Origin: DASRIA01 sp963816975
GTDB taxonomy: Bacteria > Actinomycetota > Thermoleophilia > Solirubrobacterales > JBBDJG01
Reading direction: 5' to 3'
NCBI GenBank assembly: GCA_963816975.1
Contig: CAWFMD010000006.1
Location: forward strand, 992,001-1,056,000
DNA length: 64,000 nucleotides
Shown here: positions 27,295 to 35,111 of the stretch, piece by piece
Position numbering within the stretch: the first letter of the stretch is position 1
Layout of the letters: each line of letters starts with the position of its first letter
Made by a program: the position numbers and the translations under genes
Notes under the pieces: generated by a model
What the model was told of the DNA's origin: nothing
Seen by the model: only the letters and a program-made list of their open reading frames with translations
Database searches by the model: none

Positions 27295-28233
27295 TCGTCC
27301 GACGCGCCCGACGAACTCCACCAACTCCGGCACGATCCGCTCGTGCGCGTCCTCCTGGAGGTAGTGGCCGGCGTCGTCGAGCTTCGTCACCGACGCGTCC
27401 GGGAACGTGTCCAGCCACAGCGTGTCGAGGTAGGAGGGCAGGAAGGCGACGTCCTTCATCGCCCAGGTGACGTGCACCGGCTTGGAGCGGAAGTCGCGCT
27501 TCATCCCCTCCTCGATCTCGGCGTTCATGGCGACCACCGGCCCCTCGCCGGTGACGGGGATCTCCCGCGGGAACACGAGGATCGGCGTGCGCTCCGACCA
27601 GCCCTGGTGCACGGCGCGATATGCGCGCTTGATCACCGGGGTGAGCCGGTCCTTGTGCGTCACGCCCTGTCCGAACAGGAACCCGCGCTTGAACATGTCG
27701 AGCCCCTTCACCATCACCTCGCCCACGACCGGGGTGCGGAACAGGCGCAGCGGCAGGGGCAGCGGGATCTTGTCCTTGCCGGGCGGCAGCGCCTCGCGCC
27801 GGAAGCCGTGCGCGAACGTGTTGAGGATGAACAGACCGTCCACGCGCTCCGGGTGCTGCGTCGTCCAGTACATGCCGATCGGCCCGCCCCAGTCGTGGGG
27901 CACGACGACCGTGCCGCGCAGGTCGAGCGACTCCAGCAGCGCGTCGAGCCGCCGCGCGTGGCGCGGCACGCGGTACAGCTCCGGGTCGCGCGGCTTCTCC
28001 GAGCGCCCGAACCCCAGGTGGTCGGGCACGATCGCGCGGTGGCCGGCCTGCACCAGCGGCCCGATGAAGTTGCGGTACAGATAGCCCCAGGTCGGGTTGC
28101 CGTGCACCATCACGACCGGGCGCCCGTCGCGCGGGCCTTCGTCCACGTAGTGCATGCGCCCGTCGGGCGAGTCGAACCAGCGCGGCTCGTAGGGCCAGGT
28201 CCCCTCGAAGGTCCAGTCGGTCACGGCGGCCAT
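27292..28233 (-). CDS. Haloalkane dehalogenase-like alpha/beta hydrolase
   Basis: The protein has 313 residues. The oxyanion motif VVMVHGNPTWGYLYRNF (residues about 41-57) and the nucleophile elbow VVPHDWGGPIGMYW, with Asp in place of Ser, match haloalkane dehalogenases and relatives. The catalytic histidine is in DDAGHYLQED near the C-terminus, and the acid is probably in VTWAMKDVAF. Enzymes of this family cleave carbon-halogen bonds, but similar sequences include epoxide hydrolases and unassigned hydrolases. The start is ATG 28231-28233 with a GAAGGGAG box 9 bases upstream. It is 44 bases after the SRPBCC gene and 9 bases before the rhodanese gene, so it belongs to their operon. Confidence 0.75.
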   Translation of the reverse strand: MAAVTDWTFEGTWPYEPRWFDSPDGRMHYVDEGPRDGRPVVMVHGNPTWGYLYRNFIGPLVQAGHRAIVPDHLGFGRSEKPRDPELYRVPRHARRLDALLESLDLRGTVVVPHDWGGPIGMYWTTQHPERVDGLFILNTFAHGFRREALPPGKDKIPLPLPLRLFRTPVVGEVMVKGLDMFKRGFLFGQGVTHKDRLTPVIKRAYRAVHQGWSERTPILVFPREIPVTGEGPVVAMNAEIEEGMKRDFRSKPVHVTWAMKDVAFLPSYLDTLWLDTFPDASVTKLDDAGHYLQEDAHERIVPELVEFVGRVGR

Positions 28234-28277
28234 CTGTCAAGCGCTCCCTTCGACGTTCTCGTACTCCTAGTAGGTGA

Positions 28278-28730
28278 TCAGGAGCCGGTCGGCTGCTTCC
28301 TGCGCGCCACCGCCCGCGGCAGCGCGTCGAGCAGGTCTCCCAGCCAGCGCTGGAAGAACAGCGGGCTCATGATCCTCGCGAAGCGTCCCTTCAGCCCGAC
28401 CGGCAGCACTCCCGACTCCAGCTCGACGAAGGTGTCGTCCTGGGCGGGGGTCAGCGCGAAGCGCATGTAGGTCCCGGTCACCGTGCAGCGGAAGTTGACC
28501 TCGTGCATGTGCTCCATCGGCTCGGCCACCCAGACGGTGTCGACCGCGTCGAGGAACCCGAAGCGCTTGGTGACGCGCTTGTACTCGCCGTTCTCGCCGG
28601 CCTCGTCCGGGACCTCGACGCCCTGGAGCTCGGGCCACCACTCGGGATGGGTATGCGGATCGCTGACGATCGACCAGACGTCCTCGATCGGAGCCTCGAT
28701 CCGGCAATGGCGACGGTACAGGTCGGCCAT
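28278..28730 (-). CDS. SRPBCC family (polyketide cyclase/START-like) protein
   Basis: The protein has 150 residues. It begins with the typical SRPBCC pattern: CRIEAPIEDVWSIVSDPHTH and PEWWPELQGVEVPD, then strands reading GENGEYKRVTKRFGFLDAV and TYMRFALTPAQDDTFVELES. Such proteins bind hydrophobic ligands in a deep pocket. It is the first gene of the minus-strand operon that runs through the dehalogenase-like and rhodanese genes. The ATG is preceded 6 bases upstream by a perfect TATGAT -10 element. Confidence 0.8.
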   Translation of the reverse strand: MADLYRRHCRIEAPIEDVWSIVSDPHTHPEWWPELQGVEVPDEAGENGEYKRVTKRFGFLDAVDTVWVAEPMEHMHEVNFRCTVTGTYMRFALTPAQDDTFVELESGVLPVGLKGRFARIMSPLFFQRWLGDLLDALPRAVARRKQPTGS

Positions 28731-28736
28731 GCCCCG

Positions 28737-28742
28737 ATCATA
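28737..28742 (-). promoter_or_regulatory. -10 element TATGAT, leaderless start of the SRPBCC operon
   Basis: TATGAT on the minus strand ends 6 bases before ATG 28730. It is among the best matches to the sigma-70 consensus in the window. Confidence 0.6.
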
Positions 28743-28779
28743 CGCTTGTCATGTGCCCGACCCGGCGTGGCCGCTTCGC

Positions 28780-29199
28780 CTAGCCGGCGGGCGCCGCCAC
28801 GTGGCCAAGCTGGACCAGCAGGCCCAGCCCGTCGGAGTAGTTGTGGCCCTCGACCGCCAGCCCGTCGGGCCCGAAGCGCCAGACCTCGCAGACGTCCAGC
28901 GAGTACGGGCGCCCGGTGGCGGGGAAGGGGTCCATCGGCCCATCCTGCTTGCCGACCGCACGGAACATCGCGGTCACGTGATCGCCGCCTTCCACGTACT
29001 GCGCGTCGGCGATCGACATGTCGGAGGACATCGCGGCGAAGGCGTCGAGCCAGACGCGGAAGCCCTCGCGGCCCTCGAGCGTCTGGCCGCGGCCGTGGTC
29101 GGTGAGGGTGAACTGCTCGGCAGCGTACGCGACGGCGGAGTCGAAGTCACCCGCGCTGAACTTCGCGTGCATGTCGCGTACCCGATCGATGTTGCTCAT
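28780..29199 (-). CDS. SnoaL-like (NTF2-fold) protein
   Basis: The protein has 139 residues. The pattern DRVRDMHAKFSAGDFDSAVA, then FTLTDHGRGQTLEGREGFRV, and LDVCEVWRFGPDGLAVEGHN fits the SnoaL polyketide-cyclase-like group. The ATG start has a strong GAAAGGAG site 4 bases upstream. It is the last gene of the operon that contains the MerB-like protein, 35 bases downstream of it. No substrate can be named. Confidence 0.8.
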   Translation of the reverse strand: MSNIDRVRDMHAKFSAGDFDSAVAYAAEQFTLTDHGRGQTLEGREGFRVWLDAFAAMSSDMSIADAQYVEGGDHVTAMFRAVGKQDGPMDPFPATGRPYSLDVCEVWRFGPDGLAVEGHNYSDGLGLLVQLGHVAAPAG

Positions 29200-29234
29200 T
29201 ACGCTCCTTTCGGATTGCCAGCTTCAGGGCCAGC

Positions 29235-29925
29235 CTATCCCGATCCCAGCCTCCAGAAGTCTCCGGTCAACCCCAGCGATGCGAACTCGGCCTGCGCCTC
29301 CGCCGGCGTGTGGCGCTGCCAGGTGGGGGAGAGCTTGTCGGCATACCAGGCGCGCGCCAGGCCCCAGACCTGCGCCAGGCTCATCACCGCGCCCCGCTGG
29401 TAATCCGCGCTGATCGAGCCAGCGCTGCACGTGCTCCTCCGACCGGAAGAGCAGCATCGTGCTTCAGGTGAAACCGATGTCGTCCCAGAAGTGCGCCGCC
29501 GGCACGAGGAAGTGGGCCACCCCGGCGCCGTGGACCTCGCCGTCGCGCACCGTCACCGCGAGCGCCGCGCCGCAGTCGGCGCACTCGGTCTCGACCGTCC
29601 CGTCGCGGTCCAGCAGCGCACAGATCCCGAGGCCGTCCCAGATGCAGTTCGCAAACCAGGACTGCTCCCCGGCCCGCACGCGATACGGGGTTGCGACGGC
29701 GGAGAACGGGTTGGCCATCCAGACCTCGCGGCCGGCGGGGTCGAGCACGATCACGTGCCCTTCGTGCAGGCGCTCGTAAGAGGCGTGCACCTCGTCCGGC
29801 GCGAGCGCCGCGCGCGCGGCCACCTCGTCCGTGGTGGGTGCCCGGCCCAATTCGGCGAACAGCGCAAACAGCGCGATCCGCACATCGCGATCGATGGCGG
29901 CGGTCAACGGCCCGAGTGGCGTCAC
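29235..29925 (-). CDS. MerB (alkylmercury lyase)-like protein with in-frame TGA at the conserved cysteine (candidate selenoprotein)
   Basis: The start is GTG 29923-29925, overlapping the upstream stop as GTGA. An N-terminal winged-helix part (LFALFAELGRAPTTDEVAAR) leads to ANPFSAVATPYRVRAGEQSW, then FANCIWDGLGICALLDRDG with a conserved cysteine, and ETECADCGAALAV. The next block reads HFLVPAAHFWDDIGFT, then TGA at 29464-29466, then STMLLFRSEEHVQRWLDQRG in the same frame. Relatives have Cys at the TGA position, equivalent to the second catalytic cysteine of MerB. A SECIS-like hairpin with a GGTC loop follows at 29432-29453. One extra base near 29390 shifts the frame before the normal end (SLAQVWGLARAWYADKLS, TGDFWRL). 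Mercury lyase activity is not proven. Confidence 0.75.
29432..29453 (-). promoter_or_regulatory. Candidate bacterial SECIS hairpin (MerB-like gene)
   Basis: Read on the minus strand, TGCTCTTCC-GGTC-GGAGGAGCA forms a 9-bp stem with one G-U pair and a GGUC loop. The loop starts 19 bases after the TGA. SECIS elements that bind SelB, such as E. coli fdhF, also present a GGUC-containing apical loop at a similar distance. Confidence 0.55.
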
Positions 29926-30212
29926 GCGGCCTGCCGGAAGTGCTCCAGCAGGCCGCGCGCGTAGTAGTCCTCGAACTTCTCGTCCGGCGCCTCCATCGTG
30001 AACTGCTTGTCGAGGCGTACCAGCATGTAGGTGAGCTCGCTGCGGACGGGCCGCACGTCGAGCAGGTCCGGCAACTCGGAGCGGTTCATCAGCCAGTCCG
30101 CATACCAGGTGGCCCAGTCCGGGTCGTCGCCGTCTGTGATCCGGTACACGGTGTGATGGGTCTCCGCGGCCTCGTGCAGCAGTGCGCTGATCCTCCCGGC
30201 TCGCTCGTCCAT
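29922..30212 (-). CDS. Conserved hypothetical protein coupled to the MerB-like gene
   Basis: The protein has 96 residues: ERAGRISALLHEAAETHHTV, then YRITDGDDPDWATWYADWLM, and SELTYMLVRLDKQFTMEAP, ending in a basic helix. The spacing of D-P-D-W-A-x-W-Y-A-x-W-L looks like a conserved core, but I do not know a characterised member. The ATG at 30210-30212 has an AGGAGG ribosome-binding site. The stop overlaps the next start as GTGA, so it is translated together with the MerB-like gene. A related role is therefore likely. Confidence 0.65.
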   Translation of the reverse strand: MDERAGRISALLHEAAETHHTVYRITDGDDPDWATWYADWLMNRSELPDLLDVRPVRSELTYMLVRLDKQFTMEAPDEKFEDYYARGLLEHFRQAA

Positions 30213-30230
30213 CTCGCCGTCCTCCTGGGC

Positions 30231-30236
30231 TAGGGT
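30231..30236 (+). promoter_or_regulatory. -10 element TAGGGT
   Basis: TAGGGT ends 10 bases before ATG 30247 of the alpha/beta hydrolase gene. It lies within the 34 bases that separate this gene from the divergent small gene. Confidence 0.5.
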
Positions 30237-30246
30237 GCGCCGCAGG

Positions 30247-31134
30247 ATGACGATAGTCGGTCCCGGCATCGACGGCATCACCGACCGCGACGTCGACGCC
30301 GCGGGGCTGCGGATGCACGTCGTCGAGGCGGGCCCGCCCGCCGGCGACCCCGTGCTCCTCCTGCATGGCTGGCCGCAGCACTGGTTCCAGTGGCGCCATC
30401 AGATCCCGGCGCTCGCGGACGCGGGCTACCGCGTGATCGCGCCCGACCTGCGCGGCTTCGGCCAGACCGCCGCGCCGCCCGGTGGCTACGACAAGGAGAA
30501 CATGGCCACGGACGTGCTCAACCTGATGGACGCGCTGGGCCTGGAGCGCGTGAAGCTGCTCGCCCACGACTGGGGCGGGTGGATCGGTTTCATCCTGTGC
30601 GTGCGCGCGCCGGAGCGCTTCGACCGCTACCTCGCGCTCAACATCGCGCACCTGTGGTCCCAGCCGAGCCCGCGGCAGTTCCTTTCGCTGTGGCGCTTCT
30701 GGTACCAGGTCGTGATCGCCAGCCCGCTCGGCCGCCGGTTGCTGCGCGACCACCCGCGCTTCGTGCAGCGCGTGATCCAGGGCTCCTCGCCGAACCCGCA
30801 GGCGTGGAGCGCCGCCGACATCGAGGCGTTCACCCGGCCCCTCCAGGAGCCGGCGCGCGCCGAGGCCAGCGTGCAGCTCTATAGAACCTTCCTGCTTAGG
30901 GAGATGGGCCGCGCGGCCGCCGGCCGTTACCAGCGGACCCGGCTGACCGTTCCCACGAAGCTGCTGTTCGGCACCGACGACTTCGCGATCCCGAAGGCCT
31001 TCTTCAGCCGGCCGACCAGCGAGTTCGCGGACGACTTCACGATCGAGTTCATCCCCGACACCGGCCACTTCATCGCGGAGGAGCGGCCCGAATTGGTCAA
31101 CGACCGCGCGCTGGAGTTCTTCGGGCGGGACTAG
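30247..31134 (+). CDS. Epoxide hydrolase-like alpha/beta hydrolase
   Basis: The protein has 295 residues. The signature LLLHGWPQHWFQWRHQ, then IAPDLRGFGQTAAPPGG, and the nucleophile elbow KLLAHDWGGWIGF with aspartate are typical of soluble epoxide hydrolases and their relatives. The cap region has FLSLWRFWYQ and the catalytic histidine is in IPDTGHFIAEE. Tyrosines in the cap may activate the epoxide. The start is taken as ATG 30247, since TAGGGT precedes it; the GTG at 30235 overlaps that element. It is divergent from the MerB-like operon. Confidence 0.8.
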   Translation: MTIVGPGIDGITDRDVDAAGLRMHVVEAGPPAGDPVLLLHGWPQHWFQWRHQIPALADAGYRVIAPDLRGFGQTAAPPGGYDKENMATDVLNLMDALGLERVKLLAHDWGGWIGFILCVRAPERFDRYLALNIAHLWSQPSPRQFLSLWRFWYQVVIASPLGRRLLRDHPRFVQRVIQGSSPNPQAWSAADIEAFTRPLQEPARAEASVQLYRTFLLREMGRAAAGRYQRTRLTVPTKLLFGTDDFAIPKAFFSRPTSEFADDFTIEFIPDTGHFIAEERPELVNDRALEFFGRD

Positions 31135-31165
31135 GCACCGCAGGCGTCTACGTCAGGTCGATGCG

Positions 31166-33385
31166 CTACGCAGCCGCGGCCGAGTCGTCTTTCTCGCTCG
31201 GCTCCCCCGTGGCCCACTCCTCGTCGAAGTCCGCGCGCCACTTGCCCTCGTCGGCGGGCACGAGCTTCAGCTTCGCGCGGAAGGTGCGGCCGGAGCGCCC
31301 CTTGAAGCCGGTCACCTGCTTGGCGGTGCGACCGCTCGGCGGCTGCTCGCCGCGCTCGATCGACTGCTTCAAGCTCTCCATCAGCTCCTTCGCGACCGAC
31401 ACCGGGAGCATCTTGCCGGCCTTCTTCTTCCAGATCGCGAAGCCGCAGCCGGGGTCCTCCTTCGACCAGCACGAGTAGCCCTTGCGGTTCTCGTTCACGT
31501 CGCGGCCGCAGACCGGGCACGGCCCCAGGTTGGCGCGCTCGATCTTCACCTCCTTGAGGGCGTCGAGCCGCTCCACCGTGCGCCCGGTGAAGCGCACGAT
31601 GTCGTTCATGAACGACGGCCGGCTCTCCTCGCCGCGCGCGATCAGCTCCAGCCGGCGCTCCCACTCACCCGTCAGCTCGGGCGAGGTCAGCTCGTGCTCG
31701 CCGAGCAGCCGGATCACCTGCACGCCCTTCTCGGTGGCATGCAGCGCCCGGCCCTCGCGCTCGATGTAGGCGACGGCGATCAGCCGCTCGATGATCGCGG
31801 CGCGGGTCGCCGGGGTGCCGATCCCGGAGTCCTTCATCGCCTCGCGCAGCTCCAGGTCCTCGATGTCCTTGCCCGCCGTCTCCATCGCGCCCAGCAGCGA
31901 GGCCTCGGTGAACCGCCGCGGCGGCTGCGTCTCCTTGCGCAGCGACTCGACGCGGCGCACGTCGACCGCCTCGCCCAGCGCGAGCTTGGGCAGCATCTGG
32001 TCGCCACCGGAGTCGTCTTCGCCTGCACCGCCCGGCGTGTCGGCCTCCTGGCCGTAGACCGCGCGCCAGCCCGCCTCCATCAGCACGCGCCCGCTCGTGC
32101 GGAACACGTGCGCGGCGACCGTGGTCTCGACGCGCGTGCGCTCGAAGACCGCGTCGGGATGGAAGATCGCCAGGAAGCGCCGCGCGACCAGGTCGTAGAC
32201 CTTGCGCTCGTCGGGGCGCATCTTCGACAGGTCGTGCACGGACTTGGTGGGGATGATCGCGTGGTGGTCGGAGACCTTCGCGTTGTTGACCACCCGCCCG
32301 AGCGGCAGCTCGGCCAGCGCGGTCACGTACGCCGCACCCTGCGCGTACTCGCCGTTGTGCCCGACCAGCTCGGCGGTGGGGCGGATCTCGGGAATCATGT
32401 CGCTCGACAGCCAGCGCGAGTTCGTGCGCGGATAGGTGATCGCCTTGTGCTGCTCGTAGAGCTTCTGCGCGGCGCCGAGCGTGCGCTTCGCGGAGAAGCC
32501 GAACTTCGTGTTGGCCTCCCGCTGGAGCGAAGTGAGGTCGTAGAGGAGCTGCGAGCGCTCGCGCTCCTCCTTGCGCTCCAGCTTCGTGATCTCGCCACGC
32601 CGGCCGGTGCACTCCTCCACGACGGTCGCCGCGAGCTGCTCGTCGATCCGCTTGCCGCCGAGGTAGCGGCCCCCGTAGAGGCGCTCGGCGTCCGCCGCGA
32701 AGTCGGCCTCCACGAGCCAGTAGGGCTCGGGCTTGAACGCGCGGATCTCCTCCTCGCGCCGCGCGACGAGCGCGAGCGTCGGCGTCTGCACCCGTCCCAG
32801 CGAGACCACGCCGTCGAACGCCGCCCGCAGCCGGATCGTGGCCGCGCGCGTCGCGTTCATGCCGACCAGCCAGTCCGCCTCCGAGCGCGAGCGCGCCGCC
32901 GCCTCGAGCGGCTGCATCTCCTCGCCCGCGCGCAGGTGCTCGAACGCGTCGGCGATCGCCTTCTTGGTCATCGAGTTCAGCCACAACCGCCGCACTGGCT
33001 TCTTGGTGCGGGCCGTCGCGTACACGTACGCGAAGATCAGCTCCCCCTCGCGCCCGGCGTCGCAGGCGTTCACGACCTCGGCGATGTCGGCGTCCCCGAG
33101 CAGCTTGTGGATCGCGCTCAGCTGCTTCTTGGCCTTGTCGTCGTTGGGGACGAGCCGGAACTCGTCCGGGACGATCGGCAGGTCCGCGAAGCGCCACTTC
33201 TTGAACCGCGGGTCGTATGAGTCGGGCTCGGCGAGGCCCACCAGGTGCCCGATCGCCCAGGTGATCACATGGCTGTCCCCGGTCAGATGGGTCTTGTCCT
33301 TGCTGGAGTGAAACGAGCCCGGCAGGGTGGAGGCGATGTCCTGCCCGACGGACGGCTTCTCGGCGACGACCAGTGTCTTGCTCAT
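31166..33385 (-). CDS. topB: DNA topoisomerase III (type IA)
   Basis: The protein has 739 residues. It breaks and rejoins single strands of DNA, decatenating replication and recombination intermediates. The Toprim domain shows LVVAEKPSVGQDIA (Glu9) and ACDAGREGELIF (Asp109). The catalytic tyrosine is Tyr318 in AITYPRTNSRWLS. C-terminal cysteines in GPCPVCGRDVNENRKG and SCWSKEDPGCGF form a zinc-finger domain, and the end is basic and then acidic (SEKDDSAAAA). ATG 33383-33385 is chosen because TACCGT lies 6 bases upstream on the minus strand; longer frames would cross the divergent promoter. RecQ at 14.4-16.5 kb is a common partner of this enzyme. Confidence 0.93.
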   Translation of the reverse strand: MSKTLVVAEKPSVGQDIASTLPGSFHSSKDKTHLTGDSHVITWAIGHLVGLAEPDSYDPRFKKWRFADLPIVPDEFRLVPNDDKAKKQLSAIHKLLGDADIAEVVNACDAGREGELIFAYVYATARTKKPVRRLWLNSMTKKAIADAFEHLRAGEEMQPLEAAARSRSEADWLVGMNATRAATIRLRAAFDGVVSLGRVQTPTLALVARREEEIRAFKPEPYWLVEADFAADAERLYGGRYLGGKRIDEQLAATVVEECTGRRGEITKLERKEERERSQLLYDLTSLQREANTKFGFSAKRTLGAAQKLYEQHKAITYPRTNSRWLSSDMIPEIRPTAELVGHNGEYAQGAAYVTALAELPLGRVVNNAKVSDHHAIIPTKSVHDLSKMRPDERKVYDLVARRFLAIFHPDAVFERTRVETTVAAHVFRTSGRVLMEAGWRAVYGQEADTPGGAGEDDSGGDQMLPKLALGEAVDVRRVESLRKETQPPRRFTEASLLGAMETAGKDIEDLELREAMKDSGIGTPATRAAIIERLIAVAYIEREGRALHATEKGVQVIRLLGEHELTSPELTGEWERRLELIARGEESRPSFMNDIVRFTGRTVERLDALKEVKIERANLGPCPVCGRDVNENRKGYSCWSKEDPGCGFAIWKKKAGKMLPVSVAKELMESLKQSIERGEQPPSGRTAKQVTGFKGRSGRTFRAKLKLVPADEGKWRADFDEEWATGEPSEKDDSAAAA

Positions 33386-34164
33386 GCCGCAACGGTAGCG
33401 GGGGGTGCCGGCGGCCGATCGGGCAGGATGGGTGGATCGACCTGCTGCGCACCGCATTCACCGACCGCCCCGCCTTCGACACCGCCGTCTCGCGCGCGGT
33501 GCTCGAGCGCGTCGCGCGCGGGGAGCTGCCGGAGACCTTCCGGATCGGCCGGCCCGGCGCAATGGTCGCGTTCGGGCGGCTCGACCTCGCGAGCCGCGGC
33601 TATCCGGACGCCGCCCACGCCGCGCGGGCCGCGGGCTTCGAGGCGATCAAGCGGCTCGCGGGGGGCCGCGCCGCGGTGTTCCACGAGCACACGATCGCGT
33701 TCGCCTGGGCCGGGCGCGCGCAGGACACCTGGTCCGGCACGCACGAGCGCTTCCGCGTCGCGGCCGGCATCGTGGAGCGCGCGCTGCGCGCGCTTGGCGT
33801 CGACGCACGCGTCGGCGAGGTGCCGCGCGAGTACTGCCCCGGCGACTACAGCGTGAACGCGGGTGGTCGCGTCAAGCTGGCCGGGATCGGCCAGCGCCTG
33901 ATCAAGGGCGCATGGCACATCGGCGGCGTGATCGTGGTCGGCGAGGGCGAGCGTGTGCGCGACGTGCTGGTCCCGGTCTACGCGGCGCTCGGCCTCGACT
34001 GGGACCCGGCCACCGCGGGCGCGGTCGGCGACGAGGCGCCCGGCGCGACGTGGGAGGACGTTGCGAGCGCACTGCGCGAGGAGCTGCCTGAGCACGAGGC
34101 CGCCGAGCTGGACTCCGCGACGCTCGCGGAAGCGCAGCGCCTGGAGCCGGAACACTTAGGCTAG
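33373..34164 (+). CDS. Lipoate-protein ligase A-like protein
   Basis: The open frame gives up to 263 residues. The first 25 residues overlap the divergent topB start, so the true start is probably near WIDLLRTAFTDRPAFD at about 33434. The body fits the BPL/LplA/LipB fold: RIGRPGAMVAFGRLDLASRG, then RLAGGRAAVFHEHTIAFAW, and GGRVKLAGIGQRLIKGAWHI where the lysine of the GxxKxxG(I) motif would hold the adenylate. Family members attach lipoyl or octanoyl groups to carrier proteins; some are transferases or have lost activity. No carrier-protein gene is adjacent. The stop overlaps the -10 element of the next gene. Confidence 0.75.
   Translation: MSCSCRNGSGGCRRPIGQDGWIDLLRTAFTDRPAFDTAVSRAVLERVARGELPETFRIGRPGAMVAFGRLDLASRGYPDAAHAARAAGFEAIKRLAGGRAAVFHEHTIAFAWAGRAQDTWSGTHERFRVAAGIVERALRALGVDARVGEVPREYCPGDYSVNAGGRVKLAGIGQRLIKGAWHIGGVIVVGEGERVRDVLVPVYAALGLDWDPATAGAVGDEAPGATWEDVASALREELPEHEAAELDSATLAEAQRLEPEHLG
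33392..33397 (-). promoter_or_regulatory. -10 element TACCGT, leaderless start of topB
   Basis: On the minus strand TACCGT ends 6 bases before ATG 33385. It lies within the divergent region shared with the lipoate-ligase-like gene. Confidence 0.5.
34157..34162 (+). promoter_or_regulatory. -10 element TAGGCT inside the end of the upstream gene
   Basis: TAGGCT ends 7 bases before ATG 34170, and its last base is the first base of the upstream stop codon. Confidence 0.45.
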
Positions 34165-34169
34165 GGCGG

Positions 34170-35030
34170 ATGGAGACTCCCGCCCAGCGCATCCGTGACC
34201 TCGTCGCGCGGGACACCGTTCTGATGCCCGGCGTCTACGACGCGCTCACGGCGCGGATCGCCGCGCGCGTGGGCTTCGACATCACGTTCATCTCCGGCTA
34301 CTCCGTCAGCGCCGCGCGCCTCGGCGAGCCCGATTTCGGCTTCCTCACCGAGTCGGAGATGGCGGACGCGGCCCGCGCCGTCACGCGCGTGTCGAACGCG
34401 CCCGTGATCGTCGATGCGGACACGGGCTACGGCAACGCCGTCAACGTGATGCGCACGATCCGCGACTTCCAGGATGCGGGGGCGGCCGGCGTCTTCCTGG
34501 AGGACCAGGTGTGGCCCAAGAAGTGCGGTCACTTCCAGGGCAAGCAGGTGATCCCCACCGCCGAGCACGCGGCCAAGATCCGCGCCGCCGCCGACGCGCG
34601 GGGGGAGCGCGACATGTTCATCGTCGCGCGCACCGATGCGCGCCAGCCGCTCGGGCTCGACGCGGCGATCGAGCGCTGCCTCGCCTACAAGGAGGCGGGC
34701 GCCGACGCGCTGTTCGTGGAAGCGCCGCAGTCCACCGCGGAGCTCGCGCAGATCGCGGCAGCGCTGCCGGCGCCGCTGGTCGCGAACATGATCGAGCGCG
34801 GCGTCACGCCGCACCTCACCCGCACGCAGCTGAAGGAGCTCGGCTTCCAGCTGATCGTGTGCCCGCTCGCGGCGCTGTATGCCGCCGCGCAGGCGGTCAC
34901 CGAGGTCCTCACGGAGCTGAAGAACTCGGAGACCACCGCTGCCATGTACGACCGCATGCTCGCGTTCGACGAGTTCGGCGCGCTGGTCGGCCTGGAGCAG
35001 CGCTACGCGGACGAGGCCCGCTACACGTAG
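34170..35030 (+). CDS. Isocitrate lyase / PEP mutase superfamily enzyme
   Basis: The protein has 286 residues. It has the TIM-barrel superfamily marks: LMPGVYDALTARIAARVGFD, VSAARLGEPDFG, the Mg-binding PVIVDADTGYGNAVNVMRTI, FLEDQVWPKKCGHFQGKQVI (the KKCGH active-site loop) and MFIVARTDARQPLGLD. Characterised relatives include methylisocitrate lyase, oxaloacetate decarboxylase and carboxyphosphonoenolpyruvate mutase. The KKCGH loop indicates a lyase rather than a mutase. No prp gene lies nearby, so the substrate is open. Confidence 0.85.
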   Translation: METPAQRIRDLVARDTVLMPGVYDALTARIAARVGFDITFISGYSVSAARLGEPDFGFLTESEMADAARAVTRVSNAPVIVDADTGYGNAVNVMRTIRDFQDAGAAGVFLEDQVWPKKCGHFQGKQVIPTAEHAAKIRAAADARGERDMFIVARTDARQPLGLDAAIERCLAYKEAGADALFVEAPQSTAELAQIAAALPAPLVANMIERGVTPHLTRTQLKELGFQLIVCPLAALYAAAQAVTEVLTELKNSETTAAMYDRMLAFDEFGALVGLEQRYADEARYT

Positions 35031-35099
35031 CGCCGCTCCGTAGCGCTTACGGAAGCAGGCGTCGTGGGACTACGGTCGCGCACAGCCCGCCCGTGGCCG

Positions 35100-35105
35100 T
35101 AGGGT
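35100..35105 (+). promoter_or_regulatory. -10 element TAGGGT, leaderless start
   Basis: TAGGGT ends 6 bases before ATG 35112. Confidence 0.55.
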
Positions 35106-35111
35106 GTAGGT

